A DNA stretch of 54,792 nt, from the NCBI GenBank assembly GCA_014885115.2, contig WKLE02004511.1:1-54792 (forward strand), given 5' to 3'. Numbering within the stretch: the first letter of the stretch is position 1; each line of letters begins with the position of its first letter. Shown here one piece after another: positions 1 through 11,694 of this stretch. The stretch is from Asterionellopsis glacialis (Eukaryota > Bacillariophyta > Plagiogrammaphyceae > Rhaphoneidales > Asterionellopsidaceae). Made by a program: the position numbers and the translations under genes. Below the pieces are notes generated by a model, which did not search any database, had not been told where the DNA came from, and saw only the letters and a program-made list of their open reading frames with translations.

Positions 1-1096
1 TGTTCTGTTTCTGTTCATGGAGCTGAAAAGATTGGTAAAGCAATAGGTAAAAGTATTTGATGCAAAATATTCTCATTGGTTAGACCTTTTGGGATTTTAT
101 TTTGCACCAGACTGGCCCCTGTCAGGCAGGCAAACAGGGTGTGGCAGGGACCTAGAAGATGGTTGATTCCAATCAAAGTATATTTATTTTTTATTATTTT
201 TTCATGATGCTTGAATTATTAGTAAATGTTAAAACAAAAGTATTTGATACTAACTATCGCCAGTTGGACTTTTTTGAGTTTTATTGTTATTTAGGCACAG
301 GCTCCTGGTATAACAGCTTTTCATCTTTGGTTTCTTGTGAGAAGGATGTAGATAACTTTGTATTGTTGCAGAGTATTAAATCTTGTTGATAGATATTTCC
401 AATCAGAATTTCTGTGATAATCTTTGTCTTAGTGTCAAAGTTTGCTCAACATCCTAAGATTTTTTCTCAACCAGAATGCAATCATAACTCTGAAAATTGA
501 TGATAGTAGATGCAGGATAGAATATGAAACATTCCTTTGGAGAAGTTGCTGTTTGATGGATCTCATATTGTTATCCCCATTTTTTTTAAAGTTTGATGTG
601 CTACTATCAATTGACTCTCATTAATTCCAAATTCCAATCAATGATCACATGTATTACTGGGTATCATTGGGATACTAAAAAGGCATCAAAGCAATATGCA
701 GATTAGATATTGCAACCTCTGATCATTTATTTCACATTATGTACTCATGCTGTAAGTAAATATGGTGCAGATTGGATGAAGATGGTATTGTATGAGCAGA
801 TTTGAGGCAGATTGTATTTATAGATTATGCTTTACCTTTTAAAGGTGGATTTGAGGCAAAATGTAGAGGCAGATTGTAGATAGCATTAATGTTGATGCAG
901 AAAGAATACAGAAATACTAATTAGCTCTTACACTATGGAATATTCCATGATTAAAGGTAGATTTACCCATTATTTTTTATTATGAAAGGCAGATCAAATG
1001 CAGATTTGTCCCATAAGGGGAGATTTAAGGATAGTTTGAGACAGATATAATTTTATTTTACAAATAAAACATAGATTTTTTATGTCTGATACAAAC

Positions 1097-1184
1097 TCTG
1101 TTGAAATATTCCTCAAACATTTAGATCTGCATCTAATTTCCTGTTTGAAATATTCCTCAAACATTTAGATCTGCCTCTAATCTC
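1097..1184. repeat. Two-copy 44-bp tandem repeat
   Basis: The block 1097-1140 is followed directly by a near-identical block at 1141-1184. Both contain the run TGAAATATTCCTCAAACATT followed by TAGATCTGC, and they differ at only a few positions. The ends of the units (ATCTGCATCTAAT and ATCTGCCTCTAAT) are the reverse complement of the GAGGCAGAT words found upstream at about 803, 867 and 988, so the two families may be related. Confidence 0.85.
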
Positions 1185-1411
1185 CTGACACTAATCATTA
1201 AAAAGAGTTAAAATAGAGAGCTGGAATATATAGGCATTAGGCATTTTGAAGTAGCAGAAAAGTGGAAAAGGCAAGCTTCTTTGCTTGCTCTGGTAGCCCC
1301 CCCCTATTTCTCTAACAGTTTCCCATGTGTCCCTCCAACCCATAGTAGTAATATTACACTTGTAGTTGGCAATTTTGCAGATTTACCACTCTCTGGTGCC
1401 TCCCCAACTCC

Positions 1412-2231
1412 TCTCAGGTTTTCCTGTTCATCCCTCCACCCTGTAGTAATAAGTTTCTATCACCATGACAGCAGTAGTAATTTTGGTAACAATTCAGGAG
1501 AGGCAGTGCTGCAGCACATATGTTGGCTGCTGCTTTGTCTTCTGTCATGATGTCATTGTTTTTTCCTTTATTCTACACTAAGAATCAGCAGCATTTGTAG
1601 CTGCCATTGATCTAGCTTGTTACTTTTCACAAGAATGAACATGCAACAGAGAATAAGTTAGATTTTTGATCTACATTATTGGTAATTAAAAGTCTGTAGA
1701 AATTTAGAATGGCACACATCAATAAAAATTGTTTATGTGTCCAATTGTTCTTTTGTATCTGTTTGTCATTCTATACATTCCCTTCCCTTCATGACAGTCC
1801 CACCCAGAGAGCAAGCTTTGCCCTCCTACTTGTCTCAGGTTTTCCTGTTCATCCCTCCACCCTGTAGTAGCAAGTTTCTATCACCATGACAGCAGTAGTA
1901 ATTTTAGTAACAATTCAAGGGAGCTAGTGCTGTGGCACTTATGTTGGTTGCAGCTTTGGCTTCCATCATGATGTCATTGTTTTTTACTTTATTCTACACT
2001 AAGAATCAGCAGCATTTGTAGCTGCCATTGATCTAGCTTGTTACTTTTCACAAGCGTGAACTTGCAACTGAGAATAAGTTAGATTTTCAATCTGCATTTT
2101 TGTGAATTCAAAGTCTGTAGAAATTTAGATCTGTACATGTGGATAAGTAATTGTTTAGCATGTGTCCAATTCTTTTGTATCTGTTTGTCATTCTACATTC
2201 ACTTCCGTTCGTGACGGTCCCACCCGGAGTC
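1412..2231 (+). repeat. Two-copy direct repeat, period about 421 bp
   Basis: Unit 1 (1412-1832) and unit 2 (1833-2231) align along their whole length. Both start with TCTCAGGTTTTCCTGTTCAT, share a block with TCTACACTAAGAATCAGCAG and TGATCTAGCTTGTTAC, and end at a CCCACCC(A/G)GAG junction. Single-base differences and small indels are scattered throughout, so the duplication is not recent. Unit 2 runs to about 230 bp upstream of the first annexin start and may supply part of its promoter. No coding potential is conserved between the units. Confidence 0.85.
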
Positions 2232-2366
2232 CATTTCCCGCAACTCTATCCAAGATCCAAAGCTGCCCAAAATGCTTACACGATCCAAAGCCTGCCCAGG
2301 CACACAATACAAGCAAGATTCACGTCTTCAGCACCGCGAGTACCTGCATGGCAGAACGCATAAATC

Positions 2367-2374
2367 TATAAATA
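2367..2374 (+). promoter_or_regulatory. Possible TATA box of the first annexin gene
   Basis: TATAAATA lies about 83-90 bp upstream of the annexin ATG at 2457, which would give a leader of roughly 55-65 nt. The assignment rests on sequence and spacing only. Confidence 0.35.
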
Positions 2375-2456
2375 TATCATACAAGAACGCAACACTTTCT
2401 GTGTTTCACCTTCTTGCTTCTCTTTTTTCCTACCGACACCAAAACAAACAACCACG

Positions 2457-3560
2457 ATGACACTCTCGGTCTACCCCGAATATGTAATGGAGCAAAATCT
2501 TTCTCCAGATGCATTTGGATATGAAGTAGAAGAGACTGCCAATGAAATGCATGATGCCATGAAGGGTTGGGGTTCTGACGCCAAAAAGGTGATTGACTTA
2601 TTTGCAACGAGAGATCCCACTGATCGGTACAAGATTGCGTACCGTTATAAGGAACTGCATGAAAAGGACTTGAGAGATGTCTTCAAAAAGGAATTTTCAG
2701 GTGATTTTGGTACGGCTATGCAATTCTTGGCCTTGCCATCAAATGAGGCTGAATGTGCCATGCTTAAAAAGGCAACAGATGGTATCGGTTGCTCTGTCAA
2801 CATTGTGTACACCATTTGCTGTTCTAGGACCAATGAAGAGATCGATCTTTTGAAAAAGACATATTTCAAGGTCTACACCAAGGATCTTTCGAAGTTGCTC
2901 GCGAAAGAACTTCATGGTGATATGGAACGTATCGTATTTAATTGTTTGCAGGGTGGTGAAGAATCGTACGACCCACAGTACCATACCAAGGAATTGGCTG
3001 AAGAAGATGCCGAAGAAATTTATAAGAATGGTCAAGGTCGTTGGTTTACCAAGGAAAAGAACATTTTCAAGGTGCTTTGTAGATCTCCACCCGAACATAT
3101 TCAAGCTGTAAGTGATGCGTACGCAGAAAAGCACGGGTACACGCTTATGAAGGCCTTTGAAAAGGAACTTGGTGGTAATGATGGGAAGGCAGCCAGATTT
3201 GTTCTTGGTATGAAGTTAAAGCCCTATGAGACTATTGCATCCGTAATCAAGGAAGCCTGCGCAGGTATGGGTACAGATGAAATGCTACTTACTTGTTGTC
3301 TAATCCGCTACCAAACAGTCATGCGAGAGGTCTATGCTGCACATATTGAAATGTATGGAAAGGTAGGTTGACAAGTATTTTTTGTCTCTTTTGTGTATTG
3401 GCTACATGCGATTGATAGATAACACCATGACGTCTCAAAAACTATTTTTGTTTACTTTATATTTTAGACTATCCATGACCGTATCCGTCACGAATGTAGT
3501 GGCAAGTACAAAGATACTATGTTGGCAATTGTCAATGCTGTATGGCCAGAAGAAGGATAA
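2457..3560 (+). CDS. Annexin (four-repeat, two exons)
   Basis: Annexins are cytosolic proteins that bind acidic phospholipid membranes in a calcium-dependent way. Exons are 2457-3362 and 3468-3560, joined by a phase-0 GTAGGT...TTTTAG intron, giving about 332 residues, the normal length for a four-repeat annexin. The second exon supplies the end of repeat IV. Calcium-loop motifs are uneven: repeat I has GWGSD and repeat IV has GMGTD, while repeat II reads GIGCS and repeat III is degenerate (GQGRWFT). This copy therefore probably binds fewer calcium ions than its two neighbours. The ATG follows a CCACG context. It is one of three annexins in 5 kb and lies tail-to-tail with the second. Unlike them it has no intron after repeat I. 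Confidence 0.93.
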
Positions 3561-4034
3561 GTTTATTTCGTGCTTTGGATCAATGACCATGTATTGATTC
3601 GATAGTAGTGATCGATGTGTCTTGATACTCGGTATCTAGTATTTGTTTCCCGTTGTGAATATTAAAGTAGTTCTCCGTGTCAAAAATTTTTATAAGTTTT
3701 TTTTACATATCAACTTTAATATCTTTGCGTTATTTCAAAATCGTAGAATGAATTTAGACGTTGACAAGAAAGCTGGAAGAAAAATCAGATAGATACGATC
3801 GTTTTACTAAATATATTTTACGAGCCACTAGAAATCAAAAGATCATTTTACAAGACACAAGACACCTCATTTCATCCACTACACCCAAATTGTACCGGTC
3901 CTTTGAATATGCATAGTCCCAAAGTTTAGTTTAGTTTCCAATTTTTCCCCTCCAAATTTGTTCTTCATTTGCTTGTATGTAGTACTAAAGTTCTGTTTTT
4001 TTTTGCTTTTGTTTTCCTCAATAAGTGAATGAAT
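3561..4034. other. Convergent intergenic region between annexins 1 and 2
   Basis: This stretch holds the 3' ends of two converging annexin genes. It is AT-rich, with T runs near 3695 and 4000. No gene, hairpin terminator or repeat was recognised. Confidence 0.6.
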
Positions 4035-5379
4035 TTATTCTTCATCTGTTTCACCCATACCACAGTTGACCACTTCCACCAAGAGTGTTTCATACTTTCC
4101 ACGTGCTTCACTAATCACACGTTCCTTGATCGATTTGCCGTATTCCTCTTGATGAGCAGCGTCTACATCAGGTAACATACTTTGGTAACGGATGAGAGTT
4201 GAAGTCAAAAGTAATTCATTGGTACCCAATCCAGCAGTTGCCTTGGCAATAAGTTTAGCAACAGTTTCTTCAGGCTTTAATTTCATACCAATCAAAAATA
4301 CAGCAGCTTTTTCACTAACACGTTTCAATTCCTTTTCACAAGCTGTATGTAATGTAGATAGTAGCGCAGTGTGGTTGTTGACAATTAAAATAAGAGAGTC
4401 CAAAAGGGGTTTGTATTTCAAGGAAAGATTAACAAGAGTGAGAAAGCTTTGACCAAGTTTGTTGTGACGTGAAAAGAAGAAACAGCCAGCACTTTGCTTA
4501 CCCTTGGTTAATGTAAATCCATATTCTTCTGCATATGCCAAGTTCACAGCCTTCAAGTGTTCAGGTGGGGCAGTACATAAAAATTTGAAAAGTGTTGCCT
4601 CGTCAGTCCCAAAGCTACCTTGTCCAGCATCATACAAAGATTCCACATCTTCTTTGACTTTGTCTTCGGTATGGAAATCAGGATCAAAGTCTTGTTCGAT
4701 ACCCTGAAGACAATTCACGATGAGTTGTTCAAAGTCACCACCGAGTTCACCATCTAGGACACGTCCTAAATCATCACCATACATGTCAAAGTATGTTTTT
4801 TTCAACAAATCAATTTCTTGATTGGTACGTCCACAAATGATGGGGTAAATCATTGCTTCATTGGTACCCATACCCTTGCATGCCATCTTGAGCATGGCAG
4901 CCTCAGCCTTGTGAGGTGGGTATGCTAAAAATTCAAGTGCTGTACCCAAGTCACCACCAACTTCACTGTCCATTACCTTGGACAAGGCCTTTTCGAACAT
5001 TTGTTCATACGCAACAGCAATTTTGGCACGTTCTTCGCCATTCCTGCGTGCAAGAGCTTTGATCTGTAGGAGTATAATATCAAATGATTTTGAAGAAAAT
5101 TTATGGAAAGAGTAAGTGAACACGAAAAAGTGTGGAGGCAAACCCCATCACACCAATACACGAAAGTTACACGACCTCTGCATCAAGCCAATGTTTCCCA
5201 ATGCGCAAGCAATCGTGGTTTTAAGCTTCCCTCCCGTGTCTTACCAAACTTTTTTCATCAGTTCCCCATCCCTTGCAAGCTTCTTGGATTTCACTACAGC
5301 ACTCATTGATTTCATCTCCAAAATCATCAGGAGTAAGATCAGTGTCATGACAGATGGAAGGATAAAGAGCACGAGACAT
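4035..5379 (-). CDS. Annexin (four-repeat, three exons)
   Basis: The exons on the minus strand are 5379-5245, 5063-4502 and 4342-4035, giving about 334 residues. Both introns have GT-AG ends: the first is phase 0, the second phase 1. Splicing the second restores a repeat III-IV linker that aligns with the neighbouring annexins. All four repeats keep a calcium-loop glycine motif: GWGTD, GMGTN, GSFGTD and GLGTN. The protein starts MSRALYPSI and ends in an acidic tail, GETDEE. The second intron is 159 nt, a multiple of three, and has no in-frame stop, so its retention would add 53 residues. The gene is divergent from the third annexin and shares with it the intron after the repeat-I loop, which suggests these two are the closest pair. 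Confidence 0.92.
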
Positions 5380-6221
5380 GATTGCGATTGTATTTACTAG
5401 GTAGGAGTTGAGTAGCGATTGATGAGAAATAAAAAAAATGTAATGTAAAAACACTGATGTTTCTATGAGAACACTAGAGAACTTTTCGCGCAGCACAGAG
5501 TTTTGAGAAAAAAGATATCAAGAGATATTGCGGCTAGTTGTTGGGGGCGGTGGAGTCTTGGGACTTGGGACCCCCACGTACCGGTACCCGATTAAAAAAT
5601 ACAAAAAATAATGTTCGCTTTGCAGGCATGTGATCTTTGGATCCAAATCTAATAAATAATAGTCTGTTCTACATAACTTTACGTATCCTTGTAAAATATC
5701 TATAAAATATAGGTAATTTTTTACGTGGTATGGTGTGTACGGTACTCGTGCCAGTTGAGAGGGTGGGAAACAGTTCTCTTTGTAGTCGATTTAATCATAT
5801 ATCCTTTTCCATTCGACTGAGTCGATTCATTCCCACTTCAAAAAGCCGCCGCAACATCCGCACATTAGTCGAGTCCTGTGTATCAGGTACCTGTAAGCAC
5901 GATCGATCCGTGATACCAGTACCTGGTACCGTTATTAATATTATTTACCTGTACCTGGTATCATACCTTGTAGTCCGATGTGCGTGCGCGCCAGCCGAAC
6001 GAGAGAATTCGAATCTTGGTACCGATTTGTCGCGACGGGAACCCAAAAAACACTGCACGGGCGGAGAGCCATCAAGAAGAAAGAAGATCTTTTTGCTATC
6101 CTTGTTTCTTCTTCTTCTCGGTGCCCTCTTTCGAAGCGATCATTTATTTTTGCAAAAACCTCAGTTGCGAGAGTAACATAACAACACAGCACAACTACCA
6201 CAAATCAAACAAACAGTCACA
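5380..6221. promoter_or_regulatory. Shared upstream region of two divergent annexins
   Basis: The region separates the divergent annexin starts at 5379 and 6222. It is rich in the palindromic family GGTACC/ACCGGT: 5577-5590 (CGTACCGGTACCCG), 5886-5892, 5914-5930 (TACCAGTACCTGGTACC), 5947-5961 and 6018-6023. Open frames on both strands between 5730 and 6225 lack domains and carry these palindromes, so I do not call them genes. Whether the palindromes act in transcription is not shown by sequence alone. Confidence 0.5.
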
Positions 6222-7508
6222 ATGAATCTTTACCCTGAAATCGTCCATGAGAATGATCTTTCTCCTGATGCCTTTGGAGATGAAGTTGATGAAGCATGCA
6301 ATGCTATTTACAAAGCTTGCAAAGGATGGGGTACCGATGAAAAAGGTCTGGTAAGTTTTAGTCTCGTTTCCATGCCCATCATGGCTGTTGGTATTTTCTT
6401 GTTTTTCTCACAAACCAAATTTTGAATAATCTGACTTTAATACTGTTGCATTTGTAATTTCAAATAAATTATCAACCCTTCCTACATGACCCCCCCCCCC
6501 CCAAAAAAAAAACCACACACACAATATTTACACGTACGCATATAGATCAAGGCACTTGCATCTCAAAATGGTGAACAACGTACCAAGATTGCCATGCGGT
6601 ATAAGGAAATTTATGATACAGAATTATCAAAACTTGTGAAAAGTGAAGTTGGTGGCGATTTAGGTAAAGCATTGTACTACCTTTCCTTTGCACCACATGA
6701 GGCTGAATGTGAAATGATCCATGATGCCTGTAAAGGCTTGGGTACTAATGAACTTGTCTTGTATCCTATCATTATTGGACGTACCAATGATGAAATTGAT
6801 ATTTTGAAAAAGACATATTTTAACAAGTATGTACACAGTATAGTTAGTATGAGCCTTTTCTAATTTATTCTTGTTTCTCACATTCTTTTGTACTGATTTA
6901 CACCTTCCATATCATATTATTCATCATGCAGGTTCACGAAAGATCTTGGTGGAACACTTGATTCCGAATTAAGTGGTGCTTTGGAGCAAATTATTTTTAA
7001 TTGTCTTCAGGGTGTTGAAGAAGAATTTGATCCTGAGCATCACAATGAAGAAAAAGTGAAGGATGATGTGAAAGCTCTTTATGATTGTGGTCAGGGTAAA
7101 TTTGGTACGGATGAAAAGAATTTTTTCAAAACTCTTTGTGCCATGCCTGCAGAACATTTGAAAAAAGTCAACTTGGCCTATGCTGAAGAATATGGTTTTA
7201 CTCTACTTAAGGCTGCTGAACAGGAATTAGGTGGAGTTGTTCAAGATGCCACTTTGTTTATGTTGGGTATGAAAATGAAACCCTACGAAACTGTAGCTGC
7301 TTTGATCAAGAAGGCATGTGCAGGCTTTGGTACAAATGAATTGTTGTTGACCACTTGTCTCATCCGTTATGCTGAAATTATGAAGGATGTAGATGTTGCT
7401 CATATCGAAGAATATGAAAAAAGCGTAAGAGATCGTGTCAAGGATGAAACTCGTGGAAAGTATGAAGCTCTCCTTCTTGAAGTTTTTGACACCGCCGTCC
7501 TGGGTTAG
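6222..7508 (+). CDS. Annexin (four-repeat, three exons)
   Basis: Exons are 6222-6350, 6546-6826 and 6932-7508, giving about 328 residues. Intron 1 is phase 0 and sits straight after the repeat-I loop (GTDEKGL), exactly as in the divergent neighbour. Intron 2 is phase 2 and lies in the repeat II-III region, where neither other annexin has an intron. Calcium loops are GWGTD, GLGTN, GKFGTD and GFGTN, so four sites are plausible. The ATG follows a CACA context. Intron 1 carries a run of about 13 C then about 10 A (6490-6512), a place where assembly length could be wrong without affecting the protein. Confidence 0.93.
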
Positions 7509-7749
7509 TCGTCATGGGTTTTGTGTTTTTTTTTGCTGGGGAGGTACTCTGTAAATACCTTTCTACAAATTTTGGTTCATACGAGTAGACAATTCTCTTT
7601 GAACTAAAAACTGTTGGTAACATTAGTATAGTTACGTGTTTATAGCTTTAATTTGCCTTCCCCGAAAAATTGTGCGTCGACGGATCAGTCATATAGTCTC
7701 ACATAGTCGCACACAATGCCAAAGACTCATCCTCACTGTATACACAAGC

Positions 7750-8435
7750 TCAGCGAGCGTTCGTACTTTTTCTCCTCTTCTTCAGCGGGATACGAGAATC
7801 ATCTCCCTGCTGTTCCTCCTCACCATTGATCCCCACAGGACTATTTTCATCGTGTTCGACGTCCTCTTCAGCAGCCGCATCTCCGTCTTCCAAAGCTTGC
7901 GATGCCTTGCGTTTGTGCTGTCGTATCAAATCAATGAATCTTCTTACATTCCAATCTTGAGGATGCTTGAAGTTATATGGTCCATTGAAAATAAACAACA
8001 CAGTCATTTCTTCACTTTCCATATCATATAAATTTGGTAGCAATTTGGGTGTAATCAAAAAGTATTGTCCTGAATGATCTGTTGGGTCAGACTTATTCTT
8101 GGCAGGTCTTGTGGAATTTGCCACAATACGTTTAAACACTAAACGTTCATTACGTTCATCTAAACCTTGATTGATTTCATCGACACAACGGAATGGTGAT
8201 ACCATCATTTCTTGTAATGCCATTAAATACATGATAGTACTTACAGATCTTTCACCACCAGATTGGACCTGTGCAGACAATACTTGTAATTTAGATCCCT
8301 CACGGAATCGTACCATAATTTGAATACCCCATTTTTCAAAGTTACCAACTCGATCATCATCATTGTTACTTGAACCGTTACGTCCTCTTCCTGTTCCGTC
8401 GTCACCCTTTGAAAGTTTTACTTCACCTGTTGAGG

Positions 8436-8477
<42 letters not shown>

Positions 8478-9179
8478 AGAAGAAGAGACAATACCCGTGT
8501 TTAGCAGTGTGTAATATAATGTAAACAAAATGTGTTTCTTCCCAAAAACGAGTGAAAGCGACACACCAACGAGGAGAAAACAGCTCTTCAGCATTATACG
8601 TACCAGCACAACCAAGTTCTTGCATATACATGCCAAACAATGCATTCACCTTGGAAACAGAATTTTCAAGTGCAGCTTCCCAGGGTTGTCTTTCTTGATC
8701 CAAGGCGCGAAGCTTAGTATCCTTGGCATCCGTTTCTTCTTCCAACTTTTGACGGACCTCTTCCATTTCTTTTTGTCGTGCTTCATATTGTCGGACAGCA
8801 TCTGGATTGGCATCAATCGAATTTACCTTGTTATTGGCATCTTCCAATGCCACATTGGCCTCCTCCAAATTTTCAACTACTAACTCCTCAAGTTGAGCCT
8901 TGAGAGGTGTATCATTGCCATTTTCGTCTCTCAAAGGGGCTATTTGATCAGCTCGTGTCCTACATTCTTGAAGTCTTGCCTTGGACTCTTTGAATCTCTC
9001 GCACGTATCATTGTATTTTTGTCCAATTTCTTCAGATGATGCTTTCTTTTCATTCAATGCAACCCTATTTGTTTTAAAAGAGGAGGAGGAACAAAAGAAA
9101 AGTGGTGTTTGAGCGAAGGATAGTAAAGAATGAATATGAAACCAAAATGATGCATACCCCCCACCAAAACAAACTTAAA

Positions 9180-9232
<53 letters not shown>

Positions 9233-11694
9233 TACAATAACTTACAATGCCTTTCGTTCCGCTGCAATTAATCCATCTTGATTGATTTTGACACCTGCCA
9301 TGGTATGTGTCGATGTCATCATATGTACATGACATTGATTATGTGTTTCAAGACTACTTAATCCATTTTTGATACGATTCATCATATCCTTGACAAGTTC
9401 TTTCTTTCGATCACCCATATCTGTCGATGCTGCTACTTCATTGGCTTTCAATTTCTTCTTGGCAGTCTTTAACTTTTGTTGTGCAGCTGCAAGTTGTGTT
9501 AAAGTTTTCTTGGCTTCACCAAGTCGTGCTGCCATTAATTGACCATTGGCTTCCAACTCCGACAAGGACTTTTCTAATTCTTCAATGGCAGGACGGTGCT
9601 TTTCCATATCTTCTTCCAATTGTGTAACACGTCCTTGCATTTGTGCCTTTTGTTCATCAGTCACTCCTGGTGCCAACATTCGTGCTTGACTGACTTCCAA
9701 AACATTTTCATTGGCTTCCCCTGAAAAACGTGAAATGGAAACATGATAACGGAACGATTGTTGCATATGACTTGTAAAGATGACGCATGCCTCACGTCCA
9801 TTTCCTTGTTCCTTTTGGGTAAGGTAGTTAATCAAATCATGACGGTCAATACTCTCTTGTGTCTTGTCGGTACCCACCAACACACGGTGCACACTTGCAT
9901 TATGCCGAAGAGCCTCACGGACAGGATCAGGTGCCATAAAGGCATCATCCAAGTATCCCACGACACCATGTTGTTGTTTCAATGTATTCATTTTTTCGTC
10001 GGAATACAAGCAAGGACGGTCTGTTAATTTACCATTACGAATCAAAATGGTATTGACGGGCAAGTTTCGTTTTTCACGGACCTCACGATAAATAAATTGT
10101 TCATCCTCACGACATTCCACGACAAAGGTTTTTAGTAAGTTGTAGGGGACATGATTTTCTAAAAAGGCTGCGGCATTTTTAGTTTTGGTGGTAACTTCAC
10201 ACATGATGGGTCCCCAAACGGGACGACGAAATTCTTTGCGGTTTTCTTCAATCCATTGATAGACTTGTCCTAGTTTGGGTTCACGATGAAAGATTCGTTC
10301 ACGTCGTATGGCACGATCGTCTTGAATTTTTTTCAAACGATCCATGGCTTGTCGGTGTTGTTCACGAATTTCGTGGACTGTACCCTTGGTACGGCCCAAT
10401 TCATTACGAGTTTTAATAATTTCAGGTTTGGAGGCTTGGTAGTTTTGTTTGGCTTCTTCGACCGCTTGTTCTACATCAGCCTTGGAGGGATGGTCTGCCA
10501 TTTGTGTTTCCAACATTTGTACCTTTTCTTTCTGAACTTCAACTTGACGTTGTGCACGTCTCATATCCGTATCTACTTGATTAAGTTCTGCCAATGTATC
10601 ATCCAAGGCATAAAAATGAGTTTCCGCCTTTTCATGGTGTTTGTTCAATTCACGATCTGCAAGTTTGACTTCCCCATCCACGGTCCGGACTTTGGCTTCG
10701 GCAAGTTGACGATTGGATGCCAGGACGGCATGTGTTTGTTCCAAGGGTTGTAATTGTGCTGCAACTTCTTTATAGGCAGCCTTGGCTGCCGATTTGGCGT
10801 CCTTGAGTACCATACATTCATCCCGTAGAGAATCAAATTGCATCCATGCAATCTTTTTTTCCAAAAGTTGCAAATCATACAATGCCTTTTCCCGTTCTTC
10901 CATACGTTCCTTTTCACGTTCCAATCGTTGATTTTCCACCTCCAAGGCTTGCAATCGTTCCGCCAACCGTTCGGTTTCATTGCCACCCTTGGAAAGATCC
11001 TTTTCGGCTTGGATTAATCTCATGTGTACATCGTACAAGTGTTTGGATCCACTAAGAGATTTTTCCGTTTCAATTAATAAATCTTGTGCAGTAAATCCTG
11101 AAAAGTTCCCCACCCGGTCTTGTGGTAAAAAGGTACAAAGATTATCTATGGATATATGATATTTCGTTGTGACGATTTCTCGTACTTGTTTGGCGGTGGT
11201 TTTCGTCCCATTGACATACCATGTGGACGACCCTTTGCCACGTCCAGCATCGGTACCCTTGTTCCGATCAATGGTACGTCGAAACGTGTGTGATTCTTCA
11301 TTGGCAAAGGGTGCAACCTCAATTTCAATTTCCGCCAAGTCTTGTTCGTGCATAATGAATAAACGAGCATCATCGGCACGTCCCAATAATCGTGGTTCAC
11401 CACCTAATCCTAAACAAATGGCACATAAAATAGTTGATTTACCTGTACCGTTCGGTCCAACGACCATGTTGAGACTGTAATGTGCAAATCAAAAGATAGA
11501 TAGAGAGAAAGTATAAGATGACAATCCCCTTGAATCTACCACAAAGACAATGATTGTGTCATAGAATGCACGTAAACGTACCGTGGACCTGGATGAAATT
11601 CAACATGACCATACGTTAAAAAGTTACGTAATTTAATTCGTCGAATCGATCCTGGTTTGTATTCATGAGCTTTGTCATGTTGAGATAACGACAT
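7750..11694 (-). CDS. SMC5: SMC5, subunit of the SMC5/6 genome-maintenance complex
   Basis: SMC5 pairs with SMC6 to resolve joint molecules during replication and recombinational repair. The four minus-strand exons are 11694-11582, 11474-9246, 9064-8604 and 8426-7750, giving about 1159 residues, a little longer than typical SMC5. The Walker A loop GPNGTGKS is at residues 44-51, split from the start by intron 1. Two long charged coiled-coil arms flank a hinge region. The ABC signature SGGERS is at about 990-995, and the Walker B end CVDEINQG at about 1015-1022 is diagnostic of SMC5 rather than other SMCs. The C-terminus is acidic and then basic (KKRRKS), a likely nuclear signal. Intron 2 contains a CA microsatellite and intron 3 a GA microsatellite. 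Intron 3 is 177 nt, in frame and free of stops. Confidence 0.94.
8439..8474. repeat. (GA)n microsatellite in SMC5 intron 3
   Basis: About 18 GA units are followed by AAG units. On the coding strand this is a CT-rich tract just upstream of the exon 4 acceptor, so it may double as the polypyrimidine tract. Confidence 0.95.
9182..9230. repeat. (CA)n microsatellite in SMC5 intron 2
   Basis: About 24 uninterrupted CA units lie just downstream of the exon 2 donor (coding strand TG repeats). It is a probable length-polymorphic marker. Confidence 0.95.

Larger units (their letters stand above)
1..2456. other. Gene-poor repetitive region
   Basis: I see no supportable gene here. The longest open frames are 60-90 codons with no recognisable domain. 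The stretch is AT-rich. Between about 690 and 1060 a degenerate GCAGATT or GAGGCAGAT word recurs many times, and its reverse complement occurs near 1126 and 1169. Two better-defined repeats (1097-1184 and 1412-2231) are listed separately. The last 100 bases are the annexin promoter and leader. The region may be decayed mobile DNA, but no transposase or reverse-transcriptase remnant could be recognised. Confidence 0.6.

Noticed and set aside
5730..6225. Open frames on both strands in the annexin divergent region
   Set aside because: They overlap each other, contain the GGTACC palindromes and show no domain or codon pattern.
8436..9231. Microsatellites as a CRISPR-like or regulatory array
   Set aside because: They are simple dinucleotide runs inside introns, with no spacers.
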